A stretch of 64,000 nucleotides of DNA from an uncultured Lachnospiraceae bacterium (GTDB lineage: Bacteria > Bacillota > Clostridia > Lachnospirales > Lachnospiraceae), in assembly GCA_900315735.1 (NCBI GenBank), contig ONAD01000018.1:52747-116746 (forward strand), given 5' to 3'. Position numbers and translations under genes: made by a program. Position 1 is the stretch's first letter. Each line of letters begins with the position of its first letter. Shown here piece after piece: positions 8,169-16,400 of this stretch. Below the pieces are notes generated by a model that worked only from the letters and a program-made list of their open reading frames with translations, did no database searches and was not told the DNA's origin.

Positions 8169-9476
8169 TTACTCTACTGCCTTAAATGCTTCCTCTAAGT
8201 CTTCAATAATATCGTCGATGTTCTCTGTTCCGATAGAAAGACGAATCGTATTTGGTTTGATTCCCTGCTCTTCTAATTCTTCTGCGCTAAGCTGTGAATG
8301 TGTGGTTGATGCAGGATGAATAACCAGAGATTTTACATCTGCAACATTTGCCAGTAAGGAGAAGATTTCCAGATTATCGATGAAATCTTTTGCCTTTCTG
8401 TCATCACCTTTAATTTCAAAGGTAAAGATAGAACCGCCACCGTTCGGGAAGTATTTCTTATATAACTCCTGCTGTTTTGGATCTGTGCTTACTGCAGGAT
8501 GATTTACACGCTCAACCTGTGGATGGTTATTTAAGAACTCTACTACCTTTAATGCATTCTGTACATGACGCTCAACTCTTAAGGATAAGGTCTCTAATCC
8601 CTGTAAGAAGATAAATGCATGGAATGGAGATATTGTTGCTCCTGTATCACGAAGTAAGATTGCACGAATCTTGGTTACAAATGCTGCAGGTCCTACTGCT
8701 TTTGTAAAGCTGATTCCGTGATAACTTGGGTTCGGCTCAGTTAAGGATGCAAATTTTCCACTTGCCTCCCAGTCAAATTTTCCGCTGTCTACGATAACTC
8801 CACCGATTGTTGTTCCGTGTCCACCGATGAATTTTGTTGCAGAATGTACTACGATGTCTGCACCATATTCGATTGGACGAACCAGATAAGGTGTTGCAAA
8901 AGTATTGTCTACAACCAATGGAATCTTATGTGCATGTGCTACTTTTGCGATAGCTTCAATATCAGCTACGTCTGAGTTAGGATTTCCTAATGTCTCAATA
9001 TATAATGCTTTGGTGTTGTCTTTGATTGCTGCTTCAAATGCTTCTGGTTCCGGCTCAACGAATGTTGTTGTAATGCCGTACTGAGGAAGTGTATGCTCTA
9101 AGAGGTTATAAGTACCACCATAGATATTCTTTGCTGCTACGATATGATCCCCGTTCTGTGCAAGATTTTCAATAGTATAAGTAATTGCTGCTGCTCCGGA
9201 TGCTACTGCCAATGCTGCAACTCCACCCTCTAATGCTGCAATTCTCTGCTCAAACACATCTTCTGTCGGGTTAGTAAGTCTTCCGTAAATATTTCCTGCA
9301 TCTGCAAGACCAAATCTTGCTTCTGCATGGTCACTGTTGTGGAATACATAAGATGATGTCTGATAAATAGGTACTGCTCTTGCATCTGTCACTGGATCTG
9401 GATTTTCCTGTCCTACATGTAACTGTAAAGTTTCAAATTTTAAATTACGTTCTGCTCTGCTTTTCTTTGCGCTCAT
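8169..9476 (-). CDS. O-acetylhomoserine aminocarboxypropyltransferase
   Basis: This 435-residue PLP enzyme of the Cys/Met metabolism family converts O-acetyl-L-homoserine and sulfide (or methanethiol) to homocysteine (or methionine). The PLP lysine is in [17 protein letters not shown], and the long insertion around [16 protein letters not shown] is characteristic of the MetY branch as opposed to MetB/MetC. I chose the ATG at 9476, which is preceded by CGGAGA about 9 nt upstream; a GTG at 9512 is in frame but lacks a clear site. It probably shares a transcript with cysK, 74 bp upstream, and with the amino acid transporter downstream. Confidence 0.92.
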   Translation of the reverse strand: MSAKKSRAERNLKFETLQLHVGQENPDPVTDARAVPIYQTSSYVFHNSDHAEARFGLADAGNIYGRLTNPTEDVFEQRIAALEGGVAALAVASGAAAITYTIENLAQNGDHIVAAKNIYGGTYNLLEHTLPQYGITTTFVEPEPEAFEAAIKDNTKALYIETLGNPNSDVADIEAIAKVAHAHKIPLVVDNTFATPYLVRPIEYGADIVVHSATKFIGGHGTTIGGVIVDSGKFDWEASGKFASLTEPNPSYHGISFTKAVGPAAFVTKIRAILLRDTGATISPFHAFIFLQGLETLSLRVERHVQNALKVVEFLNNHPQVERVNHPAVSTDPKQQELYKKYFPNGGGSIFTFEIKGDDRKAKDFIDNLEIFSLLANVADVKSLVIHPASTTHSQLSAEELEEQGIKPNTIRLSIGTENIDDIIEDLEEAFKAVE

Positions 9477-9550
9477 CTTCTCTTTCTCCGTTCTGTTATT
9501 TATTTCTGTCACTCTGATTTTACATCAGACTTTTTCTATTCTACTACAAA

Positions 9551-10483
9551 TTACTCTGTAAATAAAGCTGTTGAATAATATCTGTCTCCATTATCCGGTA
9601 ATAAAGCTACAATTGTCTTTCCTTTGTTTTCCGGTCTCTTTGCCAGTTCAATTGCTGCATAAGCTGCTGCTCCGGAAGAAATTCCTACTAATACACCCTC
9701 TTTGTGTGCGATTTCTTTTGCTACACGGAAGGAATCTTCATTCTCTACCGGGAATACTTCATCATATACTTTGGTATTCAATACATCTGGTACAAATCCT
9801 GCTCCGATACCCTGAATCTTATGAGCTCCGCTCTTTCCCTGAGATAATACAGGTGAAGATGCAGGTTCTACTGCTACAACTTTAACATCTGCTTTCTGCT
9901 CTTTTAAGTATTCACCGGTTCCTGTTACTGTTCCGCCTGTACCAACTCCTGCTACGAAGATGTCTACTGCTCCGTCAGTATCTTTCCAGATTTCCGGACC
10001 GGTTGTCTCTTTGTGTACTTTTGGATTAGCAGGGTTTACAAACTGTCCCGGGATAAAGCTGTTTGGAATCTCTTTTGCAAGTTCATCTGCTTTTGCAATT
10101 GCACCTTTCATTCCTTTGCTTGCTTCTGTCAGAACGATTTCTGCACCGTAAGCTTTTAAGATATTTCTACGCTCAACGCTCATGGATTCCGGCATGGTAA
10201 GAATGATGCGGTATCCCTTGGCTGCTGCGATTGCTGCAAGACCAATTCCTGTATTTCCGGATGTCGGCTCGATGATAACAGAACCTTCTTTTAACTGTCC
10301 TTTTGCTTCTGCATCTTCAATCATTGCTTTTGCAATACGGTCTTTTACGCTTCCTGCAGGATTGAAATATTCCAGTTTGAAAAGTAATTTTGCTTCTAAG
10401 TTATATGCTTTCTCTAAGTTAACTGCCTCGATTAATGGTGTGTTTCCAATCAGTCCTAATGTTCCTTTATAAATGTTTGCCAT
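9551..10483 (-). CDS. cysK: cysteine synthase A
   Basis: This 310-residue O-acetylserine sulfhydrylase makes L-cysteine from O-acetylserine and sulfide with PLP. The PLP lysine lies in [11 protein letters not shown], the substrate loop is [12 protein letters not shown], and [15 protein letters not shown] binds the PLP phosphate. Length and motif order are normal for CysK. Upstream is a leader of about 200 nt with a small Cys-containing reading frame and a promoter with an apparent operator, so expression probably responds to cysteine or sulfur supply. Confidence 0.95.
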   Translation of the reverse strand: MANIYKGTLGLIGNTPLIEAVNLEKAYNLEAKLLFKLEYFNPAGSVKDRIAKAMIEDAEAKGQLKEGSVIIEPTSGNTGIGLAAIAAAKGYRIILTMPESMSVERRNILKAYGAEIVLTEASKGMKGAIAKADELAKEIPNSFIPGQFVNPANPKVHKETTGPEIWKDTDGAVDIFVAGVGTGGTVTGTGEYLKEQKADVKVVAVEPASSPVLSQGKSGAHKIQGIGAGFVPDVLNTKVYDEVFPVENEDSFRVAKEIAHKEGVLVGISSGAAAYAAIELAKRPENKGKTIVALLPDNGDRYYSTALFTE

Positions 10484-10565
10484 GATAAAAATCTCCTTTT
10501 CTTTTCTTATTTTATTTCGTTCGTTTATTATTTCCTATACATTGTTATTGTTTTTTATTCGGTAA

Positions 10566-10634
10566 TCAGCTTTCGGTACAACAGAGCCAACGCCCATGCA
10601 ACATTCGTACTATAACTATACTCTTTTGATTCAT
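10566..10634 (-). CDS. 22-residue Cys-Cys leader peptide upstream of cysK
   Basis: On the minus strand an ATG at 10634 follows a strong AAAAGGAG ribosome site with about 6 nt spacing. It encodes a 22-residue peptide ending in RWLCCTES before TGA. The tandem TGT codons lie at 10578-10583, four and five codons before the stop. It lies within the transcribed leader between the cysK promoter (-10 near 10697) and the cysK start (10483). By analogy with leader peptides of amino acid biosynthetic operons, stalling at the Cys codons could report cysteine scarcity. I see no classical terminator between it and cysK, so the mechanism is unknown. Confidence 0.6.
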   Translation of the reverse strand: MNQKSIVIVRMLHGRWLCCTES

Positions 10635-10693
10635 GTCGTTCTCCTTTTCCCTAAATTCATATATTTCCTATCTGTTTGATATGGATTAAGTAT

Positions 10694-10777
10694 AATATAA
10701 AACGATGTGTACCAATTGTCAAGACTTTTTTCAAAGAAATCATCTAAAATATTTTGTTCTATTGGTACACACCGATT
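10694..10777 (-). promoter_or_regulatory. cysK promoter with an inverted pair of GGTACACA sites
   Basis: TTGACA (10717-10722) and TATATT (10694-10699) are 17 bp apart on the minus strand. The spacer contains ATTGGTACACATCG. An 11-bp copy of the same element, ATTGGTACACA, occurs in the opposite orientation at 10761-10771, overlapping the upstream flank just after the Rrf2 gene. Two inverted copies 44 bp apart, one between -35 and -10, look like a repressor site, most likely for the adjacent Rrf2 protein. Confidence 0.65.
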
Positions 10778-10785
10778 CGTTATAT

Positions 10786-11220
10786 TTAAATGACATAATC
10801 GCTGCTGATATCCTGCTGCCATTCCATCAAATCCTCTAACGTATACCTGTCTACTACACTCTTAATCGCATCGTTTAATTCTTTCCAGATACGAAGTGTT
10901 ACACATTCTGACTGACGCTCACAGGTGTTCACCTCATCCTCAAGACACGATACCGGTGCAAGGCTTCCTTCCACCTGACGTAATATCATCCCTATCGTAT
11001 ATTCCTTCGGTGTCTTTGATAAACGATATCCTCCCTGTGGACCTCTGATGCTCTTAACAAACCCAGCCCGTACCAGTGTAGAAATAATCTGTTCCAAGTA
11101 TTTCATGGAAATATCCTGACGTTCCGCAACATCTTTAAGACGTACCGGTTCAACTTCATCATTCATTGCTATATCAAGAAGAAGTCGGACAGCATAACGT
11201 CCCTTTGTTGAAATCTTCAT
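10786..11220 (-). CDS. Rrf2-family regulator (CymR/IscR type)
   Basis: This 144-residue winged-helix protein has the family start MKISTKGRYAVRLLLDIA, the recognition region around ISMKYLEQIISTLVRAG and the wing RGPQGGYRLSK. Three cysteines at about residues 92, 100 and 106 (CLEDEVNTCERQSEC) fall where IscR and NsrR bind an Fe-S cluster, although the spacing is C-x7-C-x5-C. It lies between nifU and cysK, so it probably controls cysteine synthesis, Fe-S assembly or both. It has its own promoter, which also contains a GGTACA element, suggesting autoregulation. Confidence 0.85.
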   Translation of the reverse strand: MKISTKGRYAVRLLLDIAMNDEVEPVRLKDVAERQDISMKYLEQIISTLVRAGFVKSIRGPQGGYRLSKTPKEYTIGMILRQVEGSLAPVSCLEDEVNTCERQSECVTLRIWKELNDAIKSVVDRYTLEDLMEWQQDISSDYVI

Positions 11221-11244
11221 ACTGTACCTCCATTTCTATTTGTC

Positions 11245-11282
11245 TATGGGTACAGTATATTCCTTTTTTCCTACTATGTCAA
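11245..11282 (-). promoter_or_regulatory. promoter of the Rrf2 gene with GGTACA element
   Basis: TTGACA (11277-11282) and TATACT (11254-11259) are separated by 17 bp on the minus strand. The sequence TATGGGTACAG (plus strand, 11245-11255) overlaps the -10 and the likely start point. It resembles the ATTGGTACACA repeats at the cysK promoter. Confidence 0.65.
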
Positions 11283-11298
11283 TAGGAATATGTTGTTT

Positions 11299-11736
11299 TT
11301 AATATTCTTCCTCTTCTTCACCCTCAGAGATATCGTTCTTCGGCTTCTTTAAGCCTTCAATGACAATGCCATTCTTCTCAGCATAATCCCAAAGTGCAGC
11401 ATGAATACCTTCTTCTGCCAGAAGGGAACAATGCACTTTAACCGGTGGAAGTCCGTCTAATGCTTCCATTACTGCTTTATTGGTTACAAGTAATGCTTCC
11501 TGTACGGTCTTTCCCTTTACCAGCTCTGTTGCCATACTGCTGGTTGCAACTGCAGCACCACAGCCAAAGGTCTTAAACTTGCAGTCCTGAATCACACCAT
11601 TCTCATCAATATCAAGATAAATTCGCATGATATCACCGCATTTTGCATTTCCTACCGTTCCTACTCCGCTGGCATTTTCAATCTCTCCTACATTTCTCGG
11701 ATTCTGAAAATAATCCATAACTTTTTCACTATACAT
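11299..11736 (-). CDS. nifU: NifU/IscU-like Fe-S cluster scaffold protein
   Basis: This 145-residue scaffold protein of the IscU-type NifU N-terminal domain receives sulfur from the cysteine desulfurase encoded 24 bp upstream and assembles Fe-S clusters. The three ligand cysteines are present in GNAKCGDIM, FGCGAAVATSS and KVHCSLLAEE. The acidic tail (EGEEEEEY) is extra to the domain. With nifS it forms the minimal NIF-like Fe-S machinery of many clostridia. Confidence 0.92.
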   Translation of the reverse strand: MYSEKVMDYFQNPRNVGEIENASGVGTVGNAKCGDIMRIYLDIDENGVIQDCKFKTFGCGAAVATSSMATELVKGKTVQEALLVTNKAVMEALDGLPPVKVHCSLLAEEGIHAALWDYAEKNGIVIEGLKKPKNDISEGEEEEEY

Positions 11737-11760
11737 AATCGTTACTCCTTTTCTTCTCTA

Positions 11761-12939
11761 TTACTGCTGGTTCTTTACAAAATCTTCGTATAACGGTGAC
11801 ATACTGCGTAAATGTGCAACAATCTCTTTGATTGCGTCTACCGTGGTGTCAATCTGCTCTTTGGTGGTATCTGCGCCTAAAGTCAGGCGGAGTGAGCCAT
11901 GTGCAATCTCATGTGACAGACCAATTGCCAGCAATACATGAGACGGGTCTAAGGAACCGGAAGTACATGCTGAACCGGAGGATGCACAAATCCCCTTCAT
12001 ATCTAACATAATCAGCATGGATTCTCCCTCCACAAAACGGAAGCATGCATTGACATTATTGGCAAGACGATGCTCTCTGTCTCCATTGATTTTCACATAT
12101 GGGATTTCCTTTTCAAAACGGTAAATCATATAATCTCTCAATTCTCTTTCTCTTGCAGTACGCTCTTCCATGGAAGCAAATGCCAGTTCTGCAGCTTTAC
12201 CGAAGCCTACGATTCCCGGTACATTTTCCGTTCCGGCTCTTCTCTTTCTCTCCTGTGCACCACCATGTACAAAGGATCGGATTTTTACACCTTTTCTGAT
12301 ATAGAGGAAACCGATTCCCTTTGGTCCATTTAATTTATGACCACTGCTGCTTAACATATCAATATTCATTTCATCTACCTGGATTGGCTCCTGACCAAAT
12401 GCCTGTACTGCATCGGTATGGAATAAAACTCCATGTGCCTTGGCAATTGCACCAATCTCTGCAATCGGCTCGATGGTGCCGATTTCATTGTTGGCAAACA
12501 TAATAGAAATCAGAATGGTATCCGGACGGATTGCTGCTTCCACATCTGCCGGATTGATACGTCCATTCTCATCCACATCAAGATAAGTTACCTCAAAGCC
12601 CTGTCTTTCCAACCATTCACAGGTATGAAGAATTGCATGATGCTCAATCTTACTGGTGATGATATGTTTTCCTTTTTCTTTATAAGCTTCTGCTGTTGCT
12701 TTCAGTGCCCAGTTATCAGATTCACTTCCGCCTGCCGTAAAATATATTTCTTCCGGTTTCGCACCGATTCCTGCTGCAATAATATCTCTGGCCCTTGTTA
12801 CTGCCTTGCGGCTTTCCTCACCTAATGCATAAATGGTAGATGCATTTCCATAATACTGGGTAAAATACGGAAGCATTGCCTCCACTACCCGCTCGTCCGT
12901 TCTTGTTGTTGCCGCATTGTCCAGATAGATTAATTCCAT
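11761..12939 (-). CDS. nifS: cysteine desulfurase
   Basis: This 392-residue PLP enzyme removes sulfur from L-cysteine as an enzyme persulfide and passes it to the NifU-type scaffold. Features are LIYLDNAATTRTDERV at the start, HTDAVQAFGQ, the PLP lysine in SSSGHKLNGPKG, and the persulfide cysteine in CASSGSACTSGSLDPSHVL. It heads the nifS-nifU pair and has a TTGACA/TATTCT promoter upstream. Confidence 0.95.
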   Translation of the reverse strand: MELIYLDNAATTRTDERVVEAMLPYFTQYYGNASTIYALGEESRKAVTRARDIIAAGIGAKPEEIYFTAGGSESDNWALKATAEAYKEKGKHIITSKIEHHAILHTCEWLERQGFEVTYLDVDENGRINPADVEAAIRPDTILISIMFANNEIGTIEPIAEIGAIAKAHGVLFHTDAVQAFGQEPIQVDEMNIDMLSSSGHKLNGPKGIGFLYIRKGVKIRSFVHGGAQERKRRAGTENVPGIVGFGKAAELAFASMEERTARERELRDYMIYRFEKEIPYVKINGDREHRLANNVNACFRFVEGESMLIMLDMKGICASSGSACTSGSLDPSHVLLAIGLSHEIAHGSLRLTLGADTTKEQIDTTVDAIKEIVAHLRSMSPLYEDFVKNQQ

Positions 12940-13011
12940 CGGTTTTCCTCCTTTATCAATTTGCTTTATCAGCTATTTTCGTCCTATTTCCAAGTAATTC
13001 AGTCGGAACTA

Positions 13012-13040
13012 AGAATAACACCTTAGGAATAGTATGTCAA
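13012..13040 (-). promoter_or_regulatory. nifS promoter
   Basis: TTGACA (13035-13040) and TATTCT (13012-13017) are separated by 17 bp on the minus strand. A short inverted repeat CTAAG/CTTAG lies across the spacer and -10 and could be an operator. I cannot assign the regulator. Confidence 0.6.
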
Positions 13041-13389
13041 TCTTCTGCCCGGAATTATTCCTTTTGTACTTTTATTTATCCAAGAGAGGGAAAAACTGTC
13101 TTTTCAAAGCTTAAAAAAATTGCCCGGCAATCCGTCGAAAGGGATGCTACCTAATGCCTGCAAGAGGCTCTAGAAATTTTGAAAAATATATTAATGTTCC
13201 GGCAACCGGTGCAAATTCACATCCATGTTCATATGCGCCTCGCTGGCACATCCCTGTGCCAGCATTGCCAATTGCCAGACAAAATTTCAAGTGCCTCTAA
13301 CAGCCCTTACAAAGCATCCGTTCTTCGACGAACCGCAGGACAATTTTATCAAACATCAGAAAAACTTTTTCTCCCTCGCTGGGGCAAAG
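13041..13389. other. intergenic region of about 350 bp with a hairpin and a possible small peptide or RNA
   Basis: No convincing gene lies between the nifS promoter and the amylase terminator. The stretch contains an 8-bp perfect stem (GCTGGCAC at 13242-13249 with GTGCCAGC at 13256-13263). On the minus strand it carries a short frame reading ASEAHMNMDVNLHRLPEH before a TAA. I see no ribosome site or ATG that would make it a confident gene. It may be a remnant, a repeat or a structured RNA. Confidence 0.4.
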
Positions 13390-13417
13390 GGAAAGGGCAG
13401 CTTTCGCTGCCCTTTCC
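13390..13417 (-). terminator. terminator of the amylopullulanase gene
   Basis: A perfect 12-bp stem (GGAAAGGGCAGC with GCTGCCCTTTCC) closes a GAAA tetraloop on the minus strand, about 70 bp past the stop codon. The T-run after it is short. Confidence 0.7.
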
Positions 13418-13486
13418 ATCTATCCTCTTATTTCAGACGATATACATTATAAAAACTAAACTCTCCTGTTTGCAGTTTTGCTCTGC

Positions 13487-16400
13487 TTAGACTCTTTTAC
13501 GTCTTCTGTAAAGTACAACTACCGCTGCTCCTGCAACGAATAACAATACTACCATGCATGCAATCGGAGTATTATCTCCTGTCTTAACCTGCTTCTCTGC
13601 TGTTACAACAGGTGTTGCATTCGGAGTTGTAGATGCTGCCGGTTTCATATCTGCGTCACTGAGTACGATAACGTAGTCAGATGCATGTGAGAATTTGAAA
13701 TCAACGGTTCCATCTGCATTTACCTTTAAAGCCTGAACATATTCTAATGCTCCGGTCTTTTCATTGTAATAGTAAAGGTTTGCATATTTTCCACTGTTCT
13801 CTGCACCAACGTTGATACGAAGTGTAGCATCAAATCCAAATGCTCCGTCATGTGCCAGTGAAAGTTCAATGGTCTTGTTGTCTCCAGCTAATGCTTTAAT
13901 CTTATCAGCCGGAATGCTGCTCTTACCTACGGTTACACCGAGGTCTATTGCATCTTTTAATTTACTTACAATGTTCTTTCCGTTTACAATCCAGCTTACG
14001 TTGTCGCTCAGCTTGAAGGTAATGGTAATATCTTTTCCAATCATGCTGTTGAATACTTCTGCCGGAACTGTTGTGGTGTCTGGCATTGTAACACGGATGT
14101 TAGTTCCATCGTCAACTTTTCCGATTGTATCAATTACTTCTTCAAAATCTTTTCCAGGAACAGTAATATCAAGATTGATGTTATCTTCCTGTTTTTCTTT
14201 GGTCAGTACAACTGTACCACCATCTTTTGTTGCCGGAATTGTAACTGTTACTGTCTTATCAGCAGAAACTGTATACTCTTTTCCATCGTAAAGGTTCTTA
14301 ACAACACTTCCTGCATCTTCACTTACCGGAATGGTAACTTCTTTTGCAGTCTCTTTGATGTTCATTCCAACATATAAGGTATCATCTGCATAACTTCTAC
14401 TGATTACTTCGTAACCATCTGCATCAGAAGCTGCAACAGTTGCACGGTCACCTCTTGCAAATACATCAGTATATGCATTACGGATTGCAAGCATTGTCTT
14501 GTAGTGATTATAAATACTATTGCTGTCTGCCTTCTGGTTTTCTAACTCTGTCCAGTCGAAGTCACGACGGTTGGTCTGTAACGGCCAGTTGTTTGCTCCA
14601 CCCTGTCCAATCTCTTCACCATAGTAAATAACCGGTTGTCCTTTTGCAGTAATCTGAAGGGTTGCTGCAACTTTCATCAGGTTATAAGCTTCTTCCTCTG
14701 AGAATCCGCTTTCATTTACCAGTTTGTACTGAAGAGAATCTTCATCATGGCTGCTTAAGAAGCTTCCCATGGTTGCTGTATTATTTAATGCAGCGTTACG
14801 TTTCTGTAAAGAACTTTCTACGTTGGAAATATTTCCACCAACGAAGTTCTGTGCAAAGTCATTGAAATCGAAATCAAGAAGTGCATCCATGCTTCCAGTT
14901 CCAAGTTCTCCTGCGGTATTTGCATATCCTGCTCCAGAATATTCACCAATCATCTTAAAGTCAGGATTTACTTTTGTAAGTGAGTTCTTAAATGCTGCCC
15001 AGGTAGTTGAATCAACATGTTTTACTGTATCTACACGATAATAGTCAATGTCGAATTCATCCATCCAGTCTGTCTGCCATTCAATCAACTGATCTCTTAC
15101 TTCCGGATCTTCTGTTACGAAATCAGGAAGGTCAGAAAGTGGTGCTAACTTGTCATCTCCGGAAACAGTATTGCTGCTGTCACGAAGCATCTTGATTGTG
15201 TTTCCATCTTTATCTTTGAGAATACTATTGAAGTAATCCTCTGTGCCATATCCTGCATGGTTTAATACCACGTCAACCATAAGCTTCATTCCACGGCTGT
15301 GGGCAGCTTCAATAAGTGCTGCAAACTCTTCCTCTGTTCCAAGATGCTTATTAAGCTTTGTGAAGTCACTAGCCCAGTAACCATGATATCCATACGTATC
15401 CATACCTGTCTCTGCGTCAGGCTGGTCATCTGTGATATTCTCTACTATTGGTGTAATCCAGATGGTATTTACACCTAAATCCTGGAGATAGTCAAGCTTC
15501 TGCGTTAATCCTGCGAAGTCTCCACCATGATAGCTTGAACCACCCTTATCGCTTGTATCGTAGTCTCCTACTCCATAAGCATCATTGTTGCTTGCATCTC
15601 CATCGAAGAAACGGTCAGTTACGGCAAAGTAAATTACTGCCTCATCCCAGTCGAAATCTCCATCCTTTTTGTCTCTCTCTGTTACTGTAACATTTGTGCT
15701 TGTTCTATATACATTTCCGTATATATCCTTTACAGTTACTGGAAGGGTCTTATCTCCAGTAGTTGTAGTATCAAGACATGAAATTGTTGCTTCCATTAAT
15801 TCTGGGTCAATTGCATAAGTACTGCTTAAGCCAAGTGCGCTTAAATCTACTGTTGCTGTAGCTACTTCAAATGCAGACATATCTGCGCCTTCAGCAGGAA
15901 TTGTCTTTATTGTCAATACGTTATTGTCATTGTAATCCATAGAGGACTGAGATAATTCTGCTGTAATAGCTGCATCAAACTTCTTATAGAAACGATAGCT
16001 GCATGTCTTTCCATCATAATCTTTTGTGTCCGCATTATATGCATCAAGCTTCTCTTCACCATCTACTGTATAGTAGTAACAGTAATCACCTGTAGTAATA
16101 CCAGATAAGTCATAGCTGAATCTCTCATTTGCAGCATCATAAGTCATTGCATGCTCTACGCCATTTATTGTAACACTTACCTTATCTGCAATAGATTTCT
16201 GTGTATTTTCAGCAGCGACCATTTCATCATCTCTATAATAGAAATGAATCTGTCCGTTCTCTCCATCCAACACACATCCAATATTTGATGGAAGAACCTC
16301 TGTGATTCCCTCACCCTGTACGAATTTTGCTTTTACAACATTCTGATTTGCCGGTACACTTACATAATGGTCTCCACCATCTTTATCAGCCCATTCATCA

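Noticed and set aside
9513..9550. short inverted repeat between cysK and the sulfhydrylase gene
   Set aside because: Stem of 6 bp without a T-run on the minus strand; too weak to call a terminator.
10484..10785. T-box or SAM riboswitch ahead of cysK
   Set aside because: I looked for a T-box TGGNACC-type motif with terminator and for SAM-type stems and found neither; only the leader peptide and the promoter are supported.
10631..10822. 63-codon minus-strand frame at the end of the Rrf2 gene
   Set aside because: It overlaps the Rrf2 gene, the promoter and the Cys-Cys leader frame, has no ribosome site and no family resemblance.
13179..13490. plus-strand frames of 75-103 codons in the gap next to the amylase
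   Set aside because: They run through hairpins and the amylase terminator on the opposite strand, have no ribosome site and show unusual composition.
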